39,082 bases of DNA from contig JANNXS010000345.1 of NCBI GenBank assembly GCA_031409695.1, positions 1-39,082 of the forward strand, given 5' to 3'. The notes beneath the pieces were generated by a model. It was given only the letters and a program-made list of their open reading frames with translations, made no database searches and was not told the DNA's origin. Origin of the DNA: JABFRJ01 sp031409695. Lineage in GTDB: Bacteria > Pseudomonadota > Alphaproteobacteria > Rhizobiales > Hyphomicrobiaceae. This document shows positions 17,125-25,323 of the stretch, in pieces. Within the stretch, counting starts at the first letter, position 1; each line of letters opens with the position of its first letter. The translations under genes and the position numbers were made by a program.

Positions 17125-18900
17125 CTAAACATCAGTCTGCCGGCGCATATCGTTGGGATTGATGCCGGCGACGACAACGGGTTTCTTCATGGCATCGCGG
17201 CGGAAGGGTTCGCCGAGTTCCTGATTGAGGATGATTTCGATAAAGGTCGTCTTGCGTTGTTTTTGCGCCTCACACCCCGCTTTGATCGCAGCGGTCACGT
17301 CGGCTTGGGTCTTGGCCACGATGCCCTCGAAGCCGCACGCGGTCGCCACGCGCGCGTATGACAGATGCGGGTCGAGCTCCGTGCCGACAAAATTGTCGTC
17401 ATACCAGAGCGTGGAGTTCCGTTTCTCTGCGCCCCATTGATAGTTGCGGAAGATGACCATCGTAATGCCCGGCCATTCCTCGCGGCCGATCGCGGACATC
17501 TCACTCATAGAGATACCGAACGCGCCGTCGCCAGCGAAGCCGACCACGGGCGTATCGGGATTGCCGATCTTGGCGCCGATGATCGAGGGAAAGCCATAGC
17601 CGCAAGGGCCAAACAGGCCGGGTGCCAGATATTTCCGGCCCCGCTCGAACGTCGGATAGGCGTTGCCAATGGCGCAATTGTTACCGATATCTGACGAAAT
17701 GATCGCCTCTTTCGGCAGGGCTGCCTGGATGGCGCGCCACGCCTGCCTCGGGCTCATGCGCTCTGGATCCTTCTTGCGCGCACGCTCGTTCCACGTCGTG
17801 CCGGGATCGTCGTCCTCGTGGTCCATGCCAGACAGCGCCTGTAACCACGCAGACTTCGTTTTGTGCACGAGGGCCTTACGCTCTTCACGGCCGGCGTTTC
17901 CGGCCGTTGCCGTCAGCTGGGCGAGGATCGATTTCGCAACCTGCTTGGCGTCGCCGCAAATGCCGACGGTCACCGGCTTGGTCAGGCCAATGCGGTCCGC
18001 GTTGATATCGACTTGGATGATTTTTGCGGTCTTTGGCCAGTAGTCTATGCCGTAGCCGGGCAAGGTCGAAAACGGATTCAGCCGTGTGCCGAGACAAAGC
18101 ACCACGTCGGCCTTGGCAATAACTTCCATCGCGGCTTTCGAGCCGTTATAACCGAGCGGGCCCATGGCGAGGCGATGTGAGCCCGGGAAACTGTCGTTGT
18201 GCTGATAGTTTGAACATACAGGCGCATCGAGCTTTTCGGCCAACGCCTGACACTCAGGGATCGCGCCAGCCAGCACGACACCCGCGCCCGAGAGGATCAC
18301 GGGAAACTTCGCGTCCGATAGCAACTTGGCCGCATCTTTGATGGCGTTGGCACCCCCCGATGGCCGCTCAAACTCGACGATCTGCGGCAAGGTGATGTCG
18401 ATCACCTGCGTCCAGAAATCGCGGGGCACGTTGATCTGTGCGGGAGCCGACAGGCGCTTGGCTTTCAGGATCACGCGGTTCAGCGTCTCGGCCATCCGGG
18501 ACGGATCCCGCACCTCTTCCTGATAACAGACCATATCCTTGAACAACGCCATCTGCTCGACTTCCTGGAAGCCGCCCATGCCGATGGTTTTGTTGGCCGC
18601 CTGCGGCGTCACCAGCAGCATCGGTGTGTGGTTCCAGTAGGCCGTTTTAATCGATGTGACGAAGTTGGTGATGCCGGGACCATTCTGGGCAATGCACATC
18701 GCCATCTTGCCGGTCGTGCGCGTGTAACCATCGCACATGATCGCGCCATTGCCCTCATGTGCGACGTCCCAGAAAGTGATCCCGGCACGCGGAAAATTGT
18801 CCGAAATCGGCATAAAGGCCGAACCGATGATGCCGAACACGTGCTCGATGCCGTGCATCTGAAGCACTTTGATGAAGGCTTCTTCGGTGGTCATTTTCAT
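17125..18900 (-). CDS. xsc: Sulfoacetaldehyde acetyltransferase
   Basis: A 591-residue thiamine-diphosphate enzyme very close to characterised Xsc. It has the opening MKMTTEEAFIKVLQMHGIEH, the catalytic Glu49 in HEGNGAIMCDGY, then TPQAANKTIGMGGFQEVEQM, RDFWTQVID and the Xsc-specific block STLPGYGIDYWPK. The ThDP/Mg motif is GDGAFGIS at about 457-464, continuing to IFRNYQWGAEKRN, and the tail is NQELGEPFRRDAMKKPVVVA. Xsc converts sulfoacetaldehyde and phosphate to acetyl phosphate and sulfite in taurine and other C2-sulfonate breakdown. Its usual partners (pta, taurine transport or deamination genes, a TauR-like regulator) are not in the window. It resembles acetolactate synthase only in fold. 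A second ATG two codons in (18894) is an equally good start. Confidence 0.95.
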   Translation of the reverse strand: MKMTTEEAFIKVLQMHGIEHVFGIIGSAFMPISDNFPRAGITFWDVAHEGNGAIMCDGYTRTTGKMAMCIAQNGPGITNFVTSIKTAYWNHTPMLLVTPQAANKTIGMGGFQEVEQMALFKDMVCYQEEVRDPSRMAETLNRVILKAKRLSAPAQINVPRDFWTQVIDITLPQIVEFERPSGGANAIKDAAKLLSDAKFPVILSGAGVVLAGAIPECQALAEKLDAPVCSNYQHNDSFPGSHRLAMGPLGYNGSKAAMEVIAKADVVLCLGTRLNPFSTLPGYGIDYWPKTAKIIQVDINADRIGLTKPVTVGICGDAKQVAKSILAQLTATAGNAGREERKALVHKTKSAWLQALSGMDHEDDDPGTTWNERARKKDPERMSPRQAWRAIQAALPKEAIISSDIGNNCAIGNAYPTFERGRKYLAPGLFGPCGYGFPSIIGAKIGNPDTPVVGFAGDGAFGISMSEMSAIGREEWPGITMVIFRNYQWGAEKRNSTLWYDDNFVGTELDPHLSYARVATACGFEGIVAKTQADVTAAIKAGCEAQKQRKTTFIEIILNQELGEPFRRDAMKKPVVVAGINPNDMRRQTDV

Positions 18901-19030
18901 GGGGCGAGATCCAGACGACGCACGGGCGTCGCCCAGTTTGTGTCACAGGATGCGGGAGCGGGCAACGACGTCGGGGAAGCAGGTCACAATCCCACGCCGA
19001 CGGTTACGAGGGTCGGATGACGCGAACAAC

Positions 19031-19064
19031 GAAAATGGCACGCCACCTTGCGGGGCATGCCATT
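19031..19064 (-). terminator. Terminator of the TadG-like gene
   Basis: aatggcacgcc (19034-19044) pairs with ggcatgccatt (19054-19064) with one mismatch. Read on the minus strand the stem is followed by ATTTTCGTT. It lies about 20 bases past the stop of the vWA protein gene. Confidence 0.6.
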
Positions 19065-19082
19065 CACCGGGCCAAGCCCGTA

Positions 19083-20372
19083 TTACTGTGCCAAGCGCAG
19101 GGCGTTGATTTTCTGAGCGAACTTCGTAAAGGCGTTGTCCAACTCGACCGCGTTGCTGGCGTCGGCATAGTAATCTGAGCCGGGCGTCGCGCAGTTTTTG
19201 AGCGTGGCTTGCGCCCCGGCCGGTGCGTCGAAGGCGATGGCGAACACTTGCACGCCCTTTTCCTTCATTTTCTGGCAAAGTTTCAATGCTTGGCTCTCCG
19301 ATGAACCGTCGTGGAAAGCCGTGTTGAACACGCCGTCGGTCATAAAAATGACGGCCTTGGTCAACTTCTTGTCTGCAATCTTGGAATAGCTGTCCGGCAC
19401 GCTCTGACCGCCCCAGACCGAACCCCATTCCGGCGAGATGACATTCCACGCCCATTGGGCACCGAAGTGGCCGCCGGTCCAGCCACCGGTTTGGTAATTG
19501 TTCACTTCGGCGATAAGCGCCTTGCGATCCTTGGACAGCGGCACCAGCTTGGCATTCGGGCAGGTGTAGCCGCCCGTGCCCTCGGTGCTGTCGATGTCTT
19601 TGATCCCATCAGCCGCAACGAAGAACGTGCCTGACGCGTCACTGTTGAACGCACCTGAATCGCGCTCGGTGACGCAACCATCTTTGCTCCGGTTGGCTGA
19701 AGCCGCGCCGGCAAAGCTTCCGAGGTTGGCCGACGCCGAATACGGTGCGAGACCCATGCGCACCTTTTGGCCTGGCAACGGAGTATCCGGCAGCATCAGC
19801 AACGCGAATTTGGCGAATGCAGACTTCAACGTATCGATTTTCTTAGGACCACCGCCCGAAGGCGTGTTGTTCATGGACCCAGTCACGTCCAGGGCGAGGC
19901 CGACCTCAATGTCGCGCAGCTGGAACACGGCCGTCGCCTTCTGCGGCAGCGGGATCTTCTCGTAGCCACCAACGCGCGCAAACGTGGTCGGCAAATAGGC
20001 GTTGACCAGTTCAACCTCGACCTTGGCGTTGTCGCGGTCAATCTTCACGCTGAAATCGCCGTCATTATAGACCGACAACTTGCCGGCGCCATCGACGTTG
20101 GCTTTGAAGATGGCAAGCGCGGAGACCTTAACTTCGTCATCGCTGGCAAAGCCATCCTTGATCAATTTAGCGGCGCCAAGCGTTGCAGCATCGATCGCAT
20201 CGTGCAGGCGCTGGTTGGCATGCATGCCACGGTTGAGGTCAACCGCCAGGGCAACTGCCATGCAGAATGGGACTGCGCATAGCGCGAGGATCATGGCGAC
20301 GGAACCTTCGTCCCGCTTTGCGAACAAGCTCGGGGCAAACTGGCTAGCTGTGGATGTCAACGACGTCACCAT
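19083..20372 (-). CDS. TadG-like pilus/Flp protein with von Willebrand A domain
   Basis: A 429-residue envelope protein. Its N-terminus has the TadE/TadG hallmark: a basic and acidic stretch (RDEGSVAMI), one hydrophobic helix around residues 24-46 and then LNRGMHANQRLHDAIDAATL. A vWA domain begins near residue 156 with the MIDAS-like DVTGSMNN (Asp162, Ser166). It continues through a Cys-containing loop region to AVIFMTDGVFNT and VFAIAFDAP. TadG is a minor component of tight-adherence pili, anchored in the inner membrane with its vWA domain in the periplasm. No other tad or flp gene is near. I choose ATG 20372 over GTG 20381 because GGGAG lies 8 bases before it and the GTG would overlap that site. 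A transcription terminator follows on the same strand. Confidence 0.88.
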   Translation of the reverse strand: MVTSLTSTASQFAPSLFAKRDEGSVAMILALCAVPFCMAVALAVDLNRGMHANQRLHDAIDAATLGAAKLIKDGFASDDEVKVSALAIFKANVDGAGKLSVYNDGDFSVKIDRDNAKVEVELVNAYLPTTFARVGGYEKIPLPQKATAVFQLRDIEVGLALDVTGSMNNTPSGGGPKKIDTLKSAFAKFALLMLPDTPLPGQKVRMGLAPYSASANLGSFAGAASANRSKDGCVTERDSGAFNSDASGTFFVAADGIKDIDSTEGTGGYTCPNAKLVPLSKDRKALIAEVNNYQTGGWTGGHFGAQWAWNVISPEWGSVWGGQSVPDSYSKIADKKLTKAVIFMTDGVFNTAFHDGSSESQALKLCQKMKEKGVQVFAIAFDAPAGAQATLKNCATPGSDYYADASNAVELDNAFTKFAQKINALRLAQ

Positions 20373-20737
20373 TTGAAGCACTCCCTGGACCAGTGCGGTC
20401 GATCTGCAGGGGGAGAAGCAAAGGCGATGCCGGACAGCGAACCAGCCGAAGACGGCCGCTCGAGCCGTGAAATGTCAGTAAATCAAAGCTTAACGGGTGT
20501 CTTCGAGGGAGCATCAAGCAGGTTATCGGCCGCTTTCAACGGGCCCAATTGCTGATTAACCTTAGAGAACCCACGCAGCGTGCGTTGAACCGGTGCCAAA
20601 TGCGACGACCCCACTGTCCACAGCTTGTTGGCTCGGCGTCGACTGTCCGACTCAGAGACACGTGCTAGCCCAAGCGAGATCTGGTGCATTGTCAGGTGTC
20701 GCACCAAGGCCTTTCAAGACCACTTGAGGACGACGCC
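20373..20737. other. Divergent intergenic region, tadG-like / outer-membrane protein
   Basis: This 365-bp spacer must hold the promoters of the two divergent genes. I see no coding potential of its own and no strong hairpin. The stretch around 20470-20570 is richer in A and T (for example gtcagtaaatcaaagcttaa) and is the likeliest promoter area, but I cannot assign -35/-10 boxes. Confidence 0.5.
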
Positions 20738-21430
20738 ATGCTGCGAGCCCGCACTGCAAGAACCCTGTCCGTTCTGTTCTGCCTGATCGGAACAGCGGCG
20801 ACGACGACGGATCGTGCGGCTGCCCAAAACTATGATGCAGGGTTGCAAGTGCGCTTTGGGAGTTTCTTCCAGGGTGCAATCGTCAAAGGCGATGCGTCGC
20901 TCACGCCGTCGACCGGCACAGATGGCCCATTCACTTACTTCTCAAAGGGCGTCGGTTTCGTCAGCGGTATTGAATTGGTGAACAAGCGCGGCTGGAATTT
21001 AGGCGTCGAGATCGATGCGGCGTTCATGGACGGTAAGACAACGAAACTCAACGCTCAGTTTGGTGTCGACTACGTCGTTACGGCGCGTGTGCGCGCTGGA
21101 ACGCATATCCGCCCGGATTTGCTCTGGTATGCGTCAACCGGCCCGGCTCTGCGCGGCTCAGATCTGACGACCAACCAGAAGTTTAATCGCACGCGCTTGG
21201 GATGGTCTTTCGGCACCGGCCTTGAATGGGACTACGGTGGCGGCATTCTGTTTGGAGAGTATATGTACGCGGGTTTCGGTTCCGTCGACCAGACCATAGG
21301 TGTTAATACATTCCAATACGACGCCCAAGCCCATGCGTTCCGTCTCGGACTAAAATTCAAAGTCGGTCACGATCATTATCATGATGATGTCGCCGAACGG
21401 ATCGGGCGGCGTCAGGAACCGCTGAAGTAA
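20738..21430 (+). CDS. Outer-membrane beta-barrel protein (Omp25 / OmpW-like)
   Basis: A 230-residue protein with a signal peptide (MLRARTARTLSVLFCLIGTA, cleavage near RAAAQN). The mature part has alternating short amphipathic strands rich in Gly, Tyr and Phe: LQVRFGSFF, WNLGVEIDAAF, GVDYVVTARVRAG, GWSFGTGLEWDYGG, GILFGEYMYAGFG and AFRLGLKFKVG. This fits an eight-stranded porin-like barrel of the family common in Rhizobiales. Unusually, the last strand is followed by a hydrophilic tail with HDHYHDD and Arg residues, so the chain does not end in an aromatic residue. I choose ATG 20738 because GAGG lies 8 bases before it; an ATG at 20684 would put 18 hydrophilic residues before the signal. It stands alone and converges on rplQ. 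Confidence 0.85.
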   Translation: MLRARTARTLSVLFCLIGTAATTTDRAAAQNYDAGLQVRFGSFFQGAIVKGDASLTPSTGTDGPFTYFSKGVGFVSGIELVNKRGWNLGVEIDAAFMDGKTTKLNAQFGVDYVVTARVRAGTHIRPDLLWYASTGPALRGSDLTTNQKFNRTRLGWSFGTGLEWDYGGGILFGEYMYAGFGSVDQTIGVNTFQYDAQAHAFRLGLKFKVGHDHYHDDVAERIGRRQEPLK

Positions 21431-21460
21431 CGCCTCATGCAGCAATTGTCTCCGGCTAGA

Positions 21461-21497
21461 ATAACAAAGGGGTGCCGCACTTGGTGTGGCACCCCTT
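21461..21497 (-). terminator. Strong terminator of the rpsM-rplQ operon
   Basis: aaggggtgcc (21467-21476) pairs perfectly with ggcacccctt (21488-21497), and the inner cac/gtg extends the stem. Read on the minus strand it is followed by TTTGTTATT. It lies about 20 bases past the rplQ stop and may also stop read-through from the convergent barrel-protein gene. Confidence 0.8.
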
Positions 21498-21516
21498 AAT
21501 CGTGCAGCCGACAAAT

Positions 21517-21942
21517 TTAACCAGCCTGCTGGGCCGCGACCTCGGCCGCATGGCGGGCCTTGTCTTCACGGCCCTTAGCGCTCTCGTCGCGATCGACGAG
21601 TTCGATGACGGCGCGCGGGGCGCTATCGCCATACCGGAAGCCGGCCTTGAGAACACGCGTGTAGCCGCCGTTCCGGTCTTTGTAGCGCGGGGCAAGAATT
21701 TCAAACAGCTTCTTAACCATTTCATCGTCGCCGAGGCGCGAGGCGGCGAGGCGACGCGAGTTCAAGTCGCCGCGCTTGCCTAGCGTGATGTATTTATCGA
21801 CGACGCGCTTCAAGTCTTTCGCTTTCGGCAGGGTCGTGACGATTTGCTCGTGGCGGAGCAGAGACGCCGCCATGTTCGAGAACATCGCCTGACGGTGCGA
21901 GCTGTCACGGCTGAAGCGGCGGCCAAGTTTTCTATGACGCAT
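21517..21942 (-). CDS. rplQ: 50S ribosomal protein L17
   Basis: A 141-residue L17 with the conserved opening MRHRKLGRRFSRDSSHRQAM, the LLRHEQIVTTLPKAKDLKR block, RKRGDL-like LGKRGDLNSRR and the GGYTRVLKAGFRYGD segment. The C-terminal extension (AKGREDKARHAAEVAAQQAG) is of the type seen in alphaproteobacteria. L17 sits near the peptide-exit tunnel of the large subunit. It is the last gene of the alpha-operon block. The spacer to rpoA is 160 bp and carries a degenerate 14-bp repeat. A strong terminator follows. Confidence 0.98.
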   Translation of the reverse strand: MRHRKLGRRFSRDSSHRQAMFSNMAASLLRHEQIVTTLPKAKDLKRVVDKYITLGKRGDLNSRRLAASRLGDDEMVKKLFEILAPRYKDRNGGYTRVLKAGFRYGDSAPRAVIELVDRDESAKGREDKARHAAEVAAQQAG

Positions 21943-22026
21943 TTTGGGTCTCTTTTTTAAGTTGATTTGTATCTCAGATTATTACGGGGAGGTTCTTTGG
22001 CCTCGCCTCGTCGGCGCAGAGCGTTG

Positions 22027-22090
22027 AGTACTTGGTGCCTAGCACTTGATGCCTAGTACTTTGTACCGAGCGCACTGAGCACCAAGCACT
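22027..22090. repeat. Degenerate 14-bp tandem repeat between rpoA and rplQ
   Basis: Four 14-bp units follow one another: agtacttggtgcct (22027), agcacttgatgcct (22041), agtactttgtaccg (22055) and a more diverged agcgcactgagcac (22069). The end of the array, gcaccaagcact (22079-22090), is nearly the reverse complement of the first unit (11 of 12), so the transcript could fold with the middle units in the loop. It lies in the transcribed spacer of the ribosomal operon and could affect mRNA processing or rplQ expression; that is inference. Confidence 0.7.
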
Positions 22091-22102
22091 AATTACTCAA
22101 CT

Positions 22103-23134
22103 TCAATACTGGTCTTCAAACCGCTTTGCCAGCTCCTCGATGTTATCTGGCGGCCAATTGGTCACTTCCATGCCAAGGTGCAAGCCCATGGCGGCGAGCA
22201 CTTCCTTGATTTCGTTCAGCGACTTCCGACCGAAGTTGGGCGTCCGCAGCATCTCGGCTTCTGTCTTCTGGATGAGATCGCCGATGTAGACGATGTTGTC
22301 GTTCTTTAAGCAATTGGCCGATCGCACCGAAAGTTCCAATTCGTCGACCTTCTTCAAGAGAGCCGCGTTGAACGGCAGCTCTGAATGTTGCTTTTCTTCG
22401 ACAGCCTTTTTCGGCTCCTCGAAGTTGATAAACACGGTGAGTTGGTCCTGCAAAATGCGCGCGGCAAGCGCAACCGAATCCTCGGCCGTAATCGCGCCGT
22501 TGGTCTCGACCTGCATGGTCAACTTGTCTTTGTTAAGGTCCTGGCCTTCACGCGTGTTGTCGACTTTGTAGGACACGCGCTTGACCGGCGAGAATAGGCT
22601 GTCGACCGGGATCAGGCCAATTGGTGCATCGTCGGGTCGATTCCGGTCGGCCGCAACATAGCCTTTGCCAGTGGACGCGGTAAACTCCATGCGAATCGCG
22701 GCGCCCTGGTCGAGTGTGCAAATAATATGATCAGGATTCAGCACTTCGACTTCTGACGAGGTCTCGATGTCGCCGGCTCGGACGGGACCTGGTCCCTCCT
22801 TTTTGACGACCATGCGCTTCATGCCATCCGAGTGGATCTTGAGCGCAATATCCTTCACGTTCAGGACGATGTCGGTGACGTCTTCACGCACGCCCGGAAT
22901 AGATGAAAACTCGTGCAAAACGCCGTCGATCTGGATGGTCGTGATTGCGGCGCCCTGAAGCGACGACAACAAAACCCGGCGTAACGCGTTGCCGAGCGTC
23001 ATGCCAAATCCGCGCTCGAGGGGTTCCGCGATCAATGTGGCATTTCGCTTTTTATCTCGCCCGGCCGTAACCTGCAACTTTTGCGGCTTGATCAGATCCT
23101 GCCAGTTTTTCTGCAGTGCTTGAGACGTCGCCAT
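22103..23134 (-). CDS. rpoA: DNA-directed RNA polymerase subunit alpha
   Basis: A 343-residue alpha subunit with the expected alphaproteobacterial features. The N-terminal assembly domain contains EPLERGFGMTLGNALRRVLL and SSLQGAAIT. The linker begins after about residue 240. The C-terminal DNA- and activator-binding domain contains ELELSVRSANCLKND, IGDLIQKTEAEMLRTPNFG and RKSLNEIKEVLA. The alpha dimer nucleates assembly of RNA polymerase. AGGT lies 7 bases before the ATG. The gap to rpsK upstream is 213 bp, longer than usual inside this operon, and contains no open frame I can support. Confidence 0.99.
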   Translation of the reverse strand: MATSQALQKNWQDLIKPQKLQVTAGRDKKRNATLIAEPLERGFGMTLGNALRRVLLSSLQGAAITTIQIDGVLHEFSSIPGVREDVTDIVLNVKDIALKIHSDGMKRMVVKKEGPGPVRAGDIETSSEVEVLNPDHIICTLDQGAAIRMEFTASTGKGYVAADRNRPDDAPIGLIPVDSLFSPVKRVSYKVDNTREGQDLNKDKLTMQVETNGAITAEDSVALAARILQDQLTVFINFEEPKKAVEEKQHSELPFNAALLKKVDELELSVRSANCLKNDNIVYIGDLIQKTEAEMLRTPNFGRKSLNEIKEVLAAMGLHLGMEVTNWPPDNIEELAKRFEDQY

Positions 23135-23347
23135 GGGTGGACCTCATTTGGATGCCGGCGCTGGGTGGGGGCAGACCCGACGCGCGACACGGACTGTGCC
23201 CCGTGAATACGCCCTCTCACCGTGCACCCGGGAGAGCAGCGAGGCGGCAAGCGGCCACCCACGTGATGCGATGCGATGTGACGTTATGGACGCAAATGCG
23301 AGGAGAGGAGCCCCTACCCCGTCGTCAGGCCAAACGTGCGACCGGCG

Positions 23348-23743
23348 TCAGACGCGGCGGCGCTTGCGCGGCCGGCAGCCATTGTGCGGAATCGGCGTCA
23401 CGTCACGGATCGACGTGATCTGAAGGCCGATTGACTGGAGCGCGCGCAGCGCCGACTCCCGGCCCGACCCTGGGCCAAGTACTTCTACCTCAAGCACTTT
23501 CATGCCGTGTTCCATGGCCTTGCGCCCAGCGTCTTCGGCCGCCACCTGGGCGGCAAACGGGGTCGACTTGCGCGACCCTTTGAAACCCTTCGTGCCAGAC
23601 GACGACCAGGCAATGGTGTTGCCCTGGGCGTCTGTGATGGTGATCATCGTGTTGTTGAACGAAGCATTCACATGGGCAACGCCCGAGGAAATGTTCTTGC
23701 GCTCGCGTTTGCGAGGGCGGTTGGCGGCGGCGTCTTTGGCCAT
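23348..23743 (-). CDS. rpsK: 30S ribosomal protein S11
   Basis: A 131-residue S11 with the family core GVAHVNASFNNTMITITDAQ, the WSSSGTKGFKGSRKSTPFAA block, EVEVLGPGSGRESALRALQ and the typical end TPIPHNGCRPRKRRRV. S11 lies on the small-subunit platform and contacts the mRNA path near the Shine-Dalgarno helix. It sits between rpsM and rpoA, as in most bacteria, with a 139-bp gap to rpsM. Confidence 0.99.
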   Translation of the reverse strand: MAKDAAANRPRKRERKNISSGVAHVNASFNNTMITITDAQGNTIAWSSSGTKGFKGSRKSTPFAAQVAAEDAGRKAMEHGMKVLEVEVLGPGSGRESALRALQSIGLQITSIRDVTPIPHNGCRPRKRRRV

Positions 23744-23882
23744 GGTGCTTCTTGGTTGATGGGCGCGGATGGCGCAGATGTCAGGAAATTTGGAATAGTC
23801 AGTAGCATACAGACCACAGGCTCAGCTTTTTAGCTCGCCCGTCGTGTCCCACAGCAAGGATGACGACACTGCTCGGAAAGGC

Positions 23883-24257
23883 TTATGTGGCCTTCTTCTT
23901 GCCGGCGATCGCCTTCGCTGGTCCCTTGCGGGTGCGAGCGTTGGTGTGTGTGCGCTGACCGCGAACAGGCAGGCCGCGGCGATGACGAAGGCCACGATAG
24001 CAGGCGAGATCCATGAGGCGCTTGATATTCATGGCCACTTCGCGCCGAAGATCGCCCTCGACCATGTATTCACGGTCGATCGCTTCGCGAATCTGTAGAA
24101 TTTCTGCGTCGGTCAGCTGGCTTACGCGACGTTCATTCGGAAGCTTGACCTTTTCACAGATTTCCTTGGCAAACTTCGGACCGATCCCGTGAATATATTG
24201 CAAGGCAATGACGACGCGCTTCTGCGTCGGGATGTTTACACCAGCGATACGTGCCAC
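23883..24257 (-). CDS. rpsM: 30S ribosomal protein S13
   Basis: A 124-residue S13. I place the start at GTG 24257, giving (M)ARIAGVNIPTQKRV, the exact family N-terminus. GGAGA lies 8 bases before it; the longer frame to 24338 adds residues foreign to S13. The other conserved parts are IHGIGPKFAKEI, LTDAEILQIREAID, DLRREVAMNIKRLM and the tail GLPVRGQRTHTNARTRKGPA. S13 lies in the head of the small subunit and contacts the P-site tRNA. It is the first gene of this operon here. In related genomes adk and secY usually precede it, but the next upstream gene is a divergent acetyltransferase, so the promoter must lie within 24258-24638. Confidence 0.98.
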   Translation of the reverse strand: MARIAGVNIPTQKRVVIALQYIHGIGPKFAKEICEKVKLPNERRVSQLTDAEILQIREAIDREYMVEGDLRREVAMNIKRLMDLACYRGLRHRRGLPVRGQRTHTNARTRKGPAKAIAGKKKAT

Positions 24258-24638
24258 GTGTCGTGTCTCCTGTCGTGGCGGTTGCCCGCCGCTTTTATTT
24301 CGGGCGTTGTCACCCGAGAGCCCGGACCTGGGCCGCATAGTTTACGACCGCCCATAACGAAGCCCACAGGCTCATCAGGTGCGGATGATGTTGTGTTGCT
24401 TCCTGTAGACGCGAACACTGCAAAACGACCCTGCGCCATAGCGTCGCATACAAGGCAGTTCCGTCTGCAAACTGTTGCCCAGCCAGTTCCATGGGCCGGC
24501 TTTGGCCCGATCCAGCCGCCAACGCCATGCCGACACCGCTCGTCACAGACGTCGGCCCCAGCAACCGCAGAAGTGCGGCATATTAGCCAATAAGTGGCCG
24601 CGACACGACTGCCTTTCCAGGGCTAGCGCCGGTCGGGT
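24258..24638. other. Intergenic region upstream of rpsM
   Basis: This 381-bp spacer separates rpsM from a divergent GNAT gene. It should contain the promoter of the rpsM-rpsK-rpoA-rplQ operon, since no further ribosomal gene precedes it. I find no credible coding frame, tRNA or strong hairpin and cannot assign promoter boxes by eye. Confidence 0.5.
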
Positions 24639-25289
24639 ATGGGACGGGCCAATGCTCAAAAGCCTGAGATCCCCATGTGCCCCGCAGACGATGAACTGGA
24701 CACGACCGACGACGAGACCGCCGAACCGGCGCTGTCCGCCGATGTTGAGGTCCGTGTACGGCGTCTGCATCGCCGTGACATTAATAAGGTCTGGGAGTTT
24801 CTGAAGCGCGTTTTTCGCGACGTGAACCGGGAGACGGTTGAGTACCAGCGCCCACGGTTGAAGGCGCACTTCCTCGAAATTTACGAAGAGGATGGCATCG
24901 AGCAGCTTGTGTTTGAGGTCAAGAACGCCGGCAAACACGAACTGGTCGGCTATGCTGAATATGCCTACGAGATCGTTGGTACCGACAGTTGGATGAACGC
25001 GCGATACTTCGAAAAACGCAACATGCGGCCGCTGTTTGTCGAAGAGATTGCGGTCAGCCCTGAATATCGTGCGCTCGGCATCGGCTCGTTCATGTTTGAG
25101 CAAATCGAGCACGCGGCGCGCCTGCGTGGGTGCACCCACATAGTGCTCGAAGTGGCTGAAAACAACGAGGAAGCCCTGCGCTTTTACCGCAAACGCAGCT
25201 TCCAGAAATTGGACGCGGCCATCTTCATGTCGCGCAAGATCGATACATCTGGCGAGCTGCTGCAGCCCCGCAAACTGCGCAAAAAATAA
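24639..25289 (+). CDS. GNAT-family N-acetyltransferase
   Basis: A 216-residue cytosolic protein with a GNAT domain from about residue 37 to 205. The acetyl-CoA-binding motif A is FVEEIAVSPEYRALGIGSFM, with R/Q-x-x-G-x-G/A in the form RALGIGS. Motif B is HIVLEVAENNEEALRFYRKRSF. The first 36 residues are acidic and probably disordered (DDELDTTDDETAEP). The substrate cannot be told. The start is uncertain: ATG 24639 or ATG 24675, neither with a strong ribosome-binding site. It lies divergent to rpsM and converges on corA with a 34-bp gap; no functional link to either is evident. Confidence 0.85.
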   Translation: MGRANAQKPEIPMCPADDELDTTDDETAEPALSADVEVRVRRLHRRDINKVWEFLKRVFRDVNRETVEYQRPRLKAHFLEIYEEDGIEQLVFEVKNAGKHELVGYAEYAYEIVGTDSWMNARYFEKRNMRPLFVEEIAVSPEYRALGIGSFMFEQIEHAARLRGCTHIVLEVAENNEEALRFYRKRSFQKLDAAIFMSRKIDTSGELLQPRKLRKK

Positions 25290-25323
25290 CTTTGCGCCTC
25301 GCCAACGCGTACCTCAGTGAGCG

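Noticed and set aside
17125..18900. Acetolactate synthase or oxalyl-CoA decarboxylase
   Set aside because: The ThDP fold is shared, but the N-terminus, the GYGIDYWPK block and the QWGAEKRN segment match sulfoacetaldehyde acetyltransferase, and no small regulatory subunit gene is adjacent.
22027..22090. CRISPR-like array between rpoA and rplQ
   Set aside because: Units abut without spacers, are only 14 bp and diverge; no cas genes are present.
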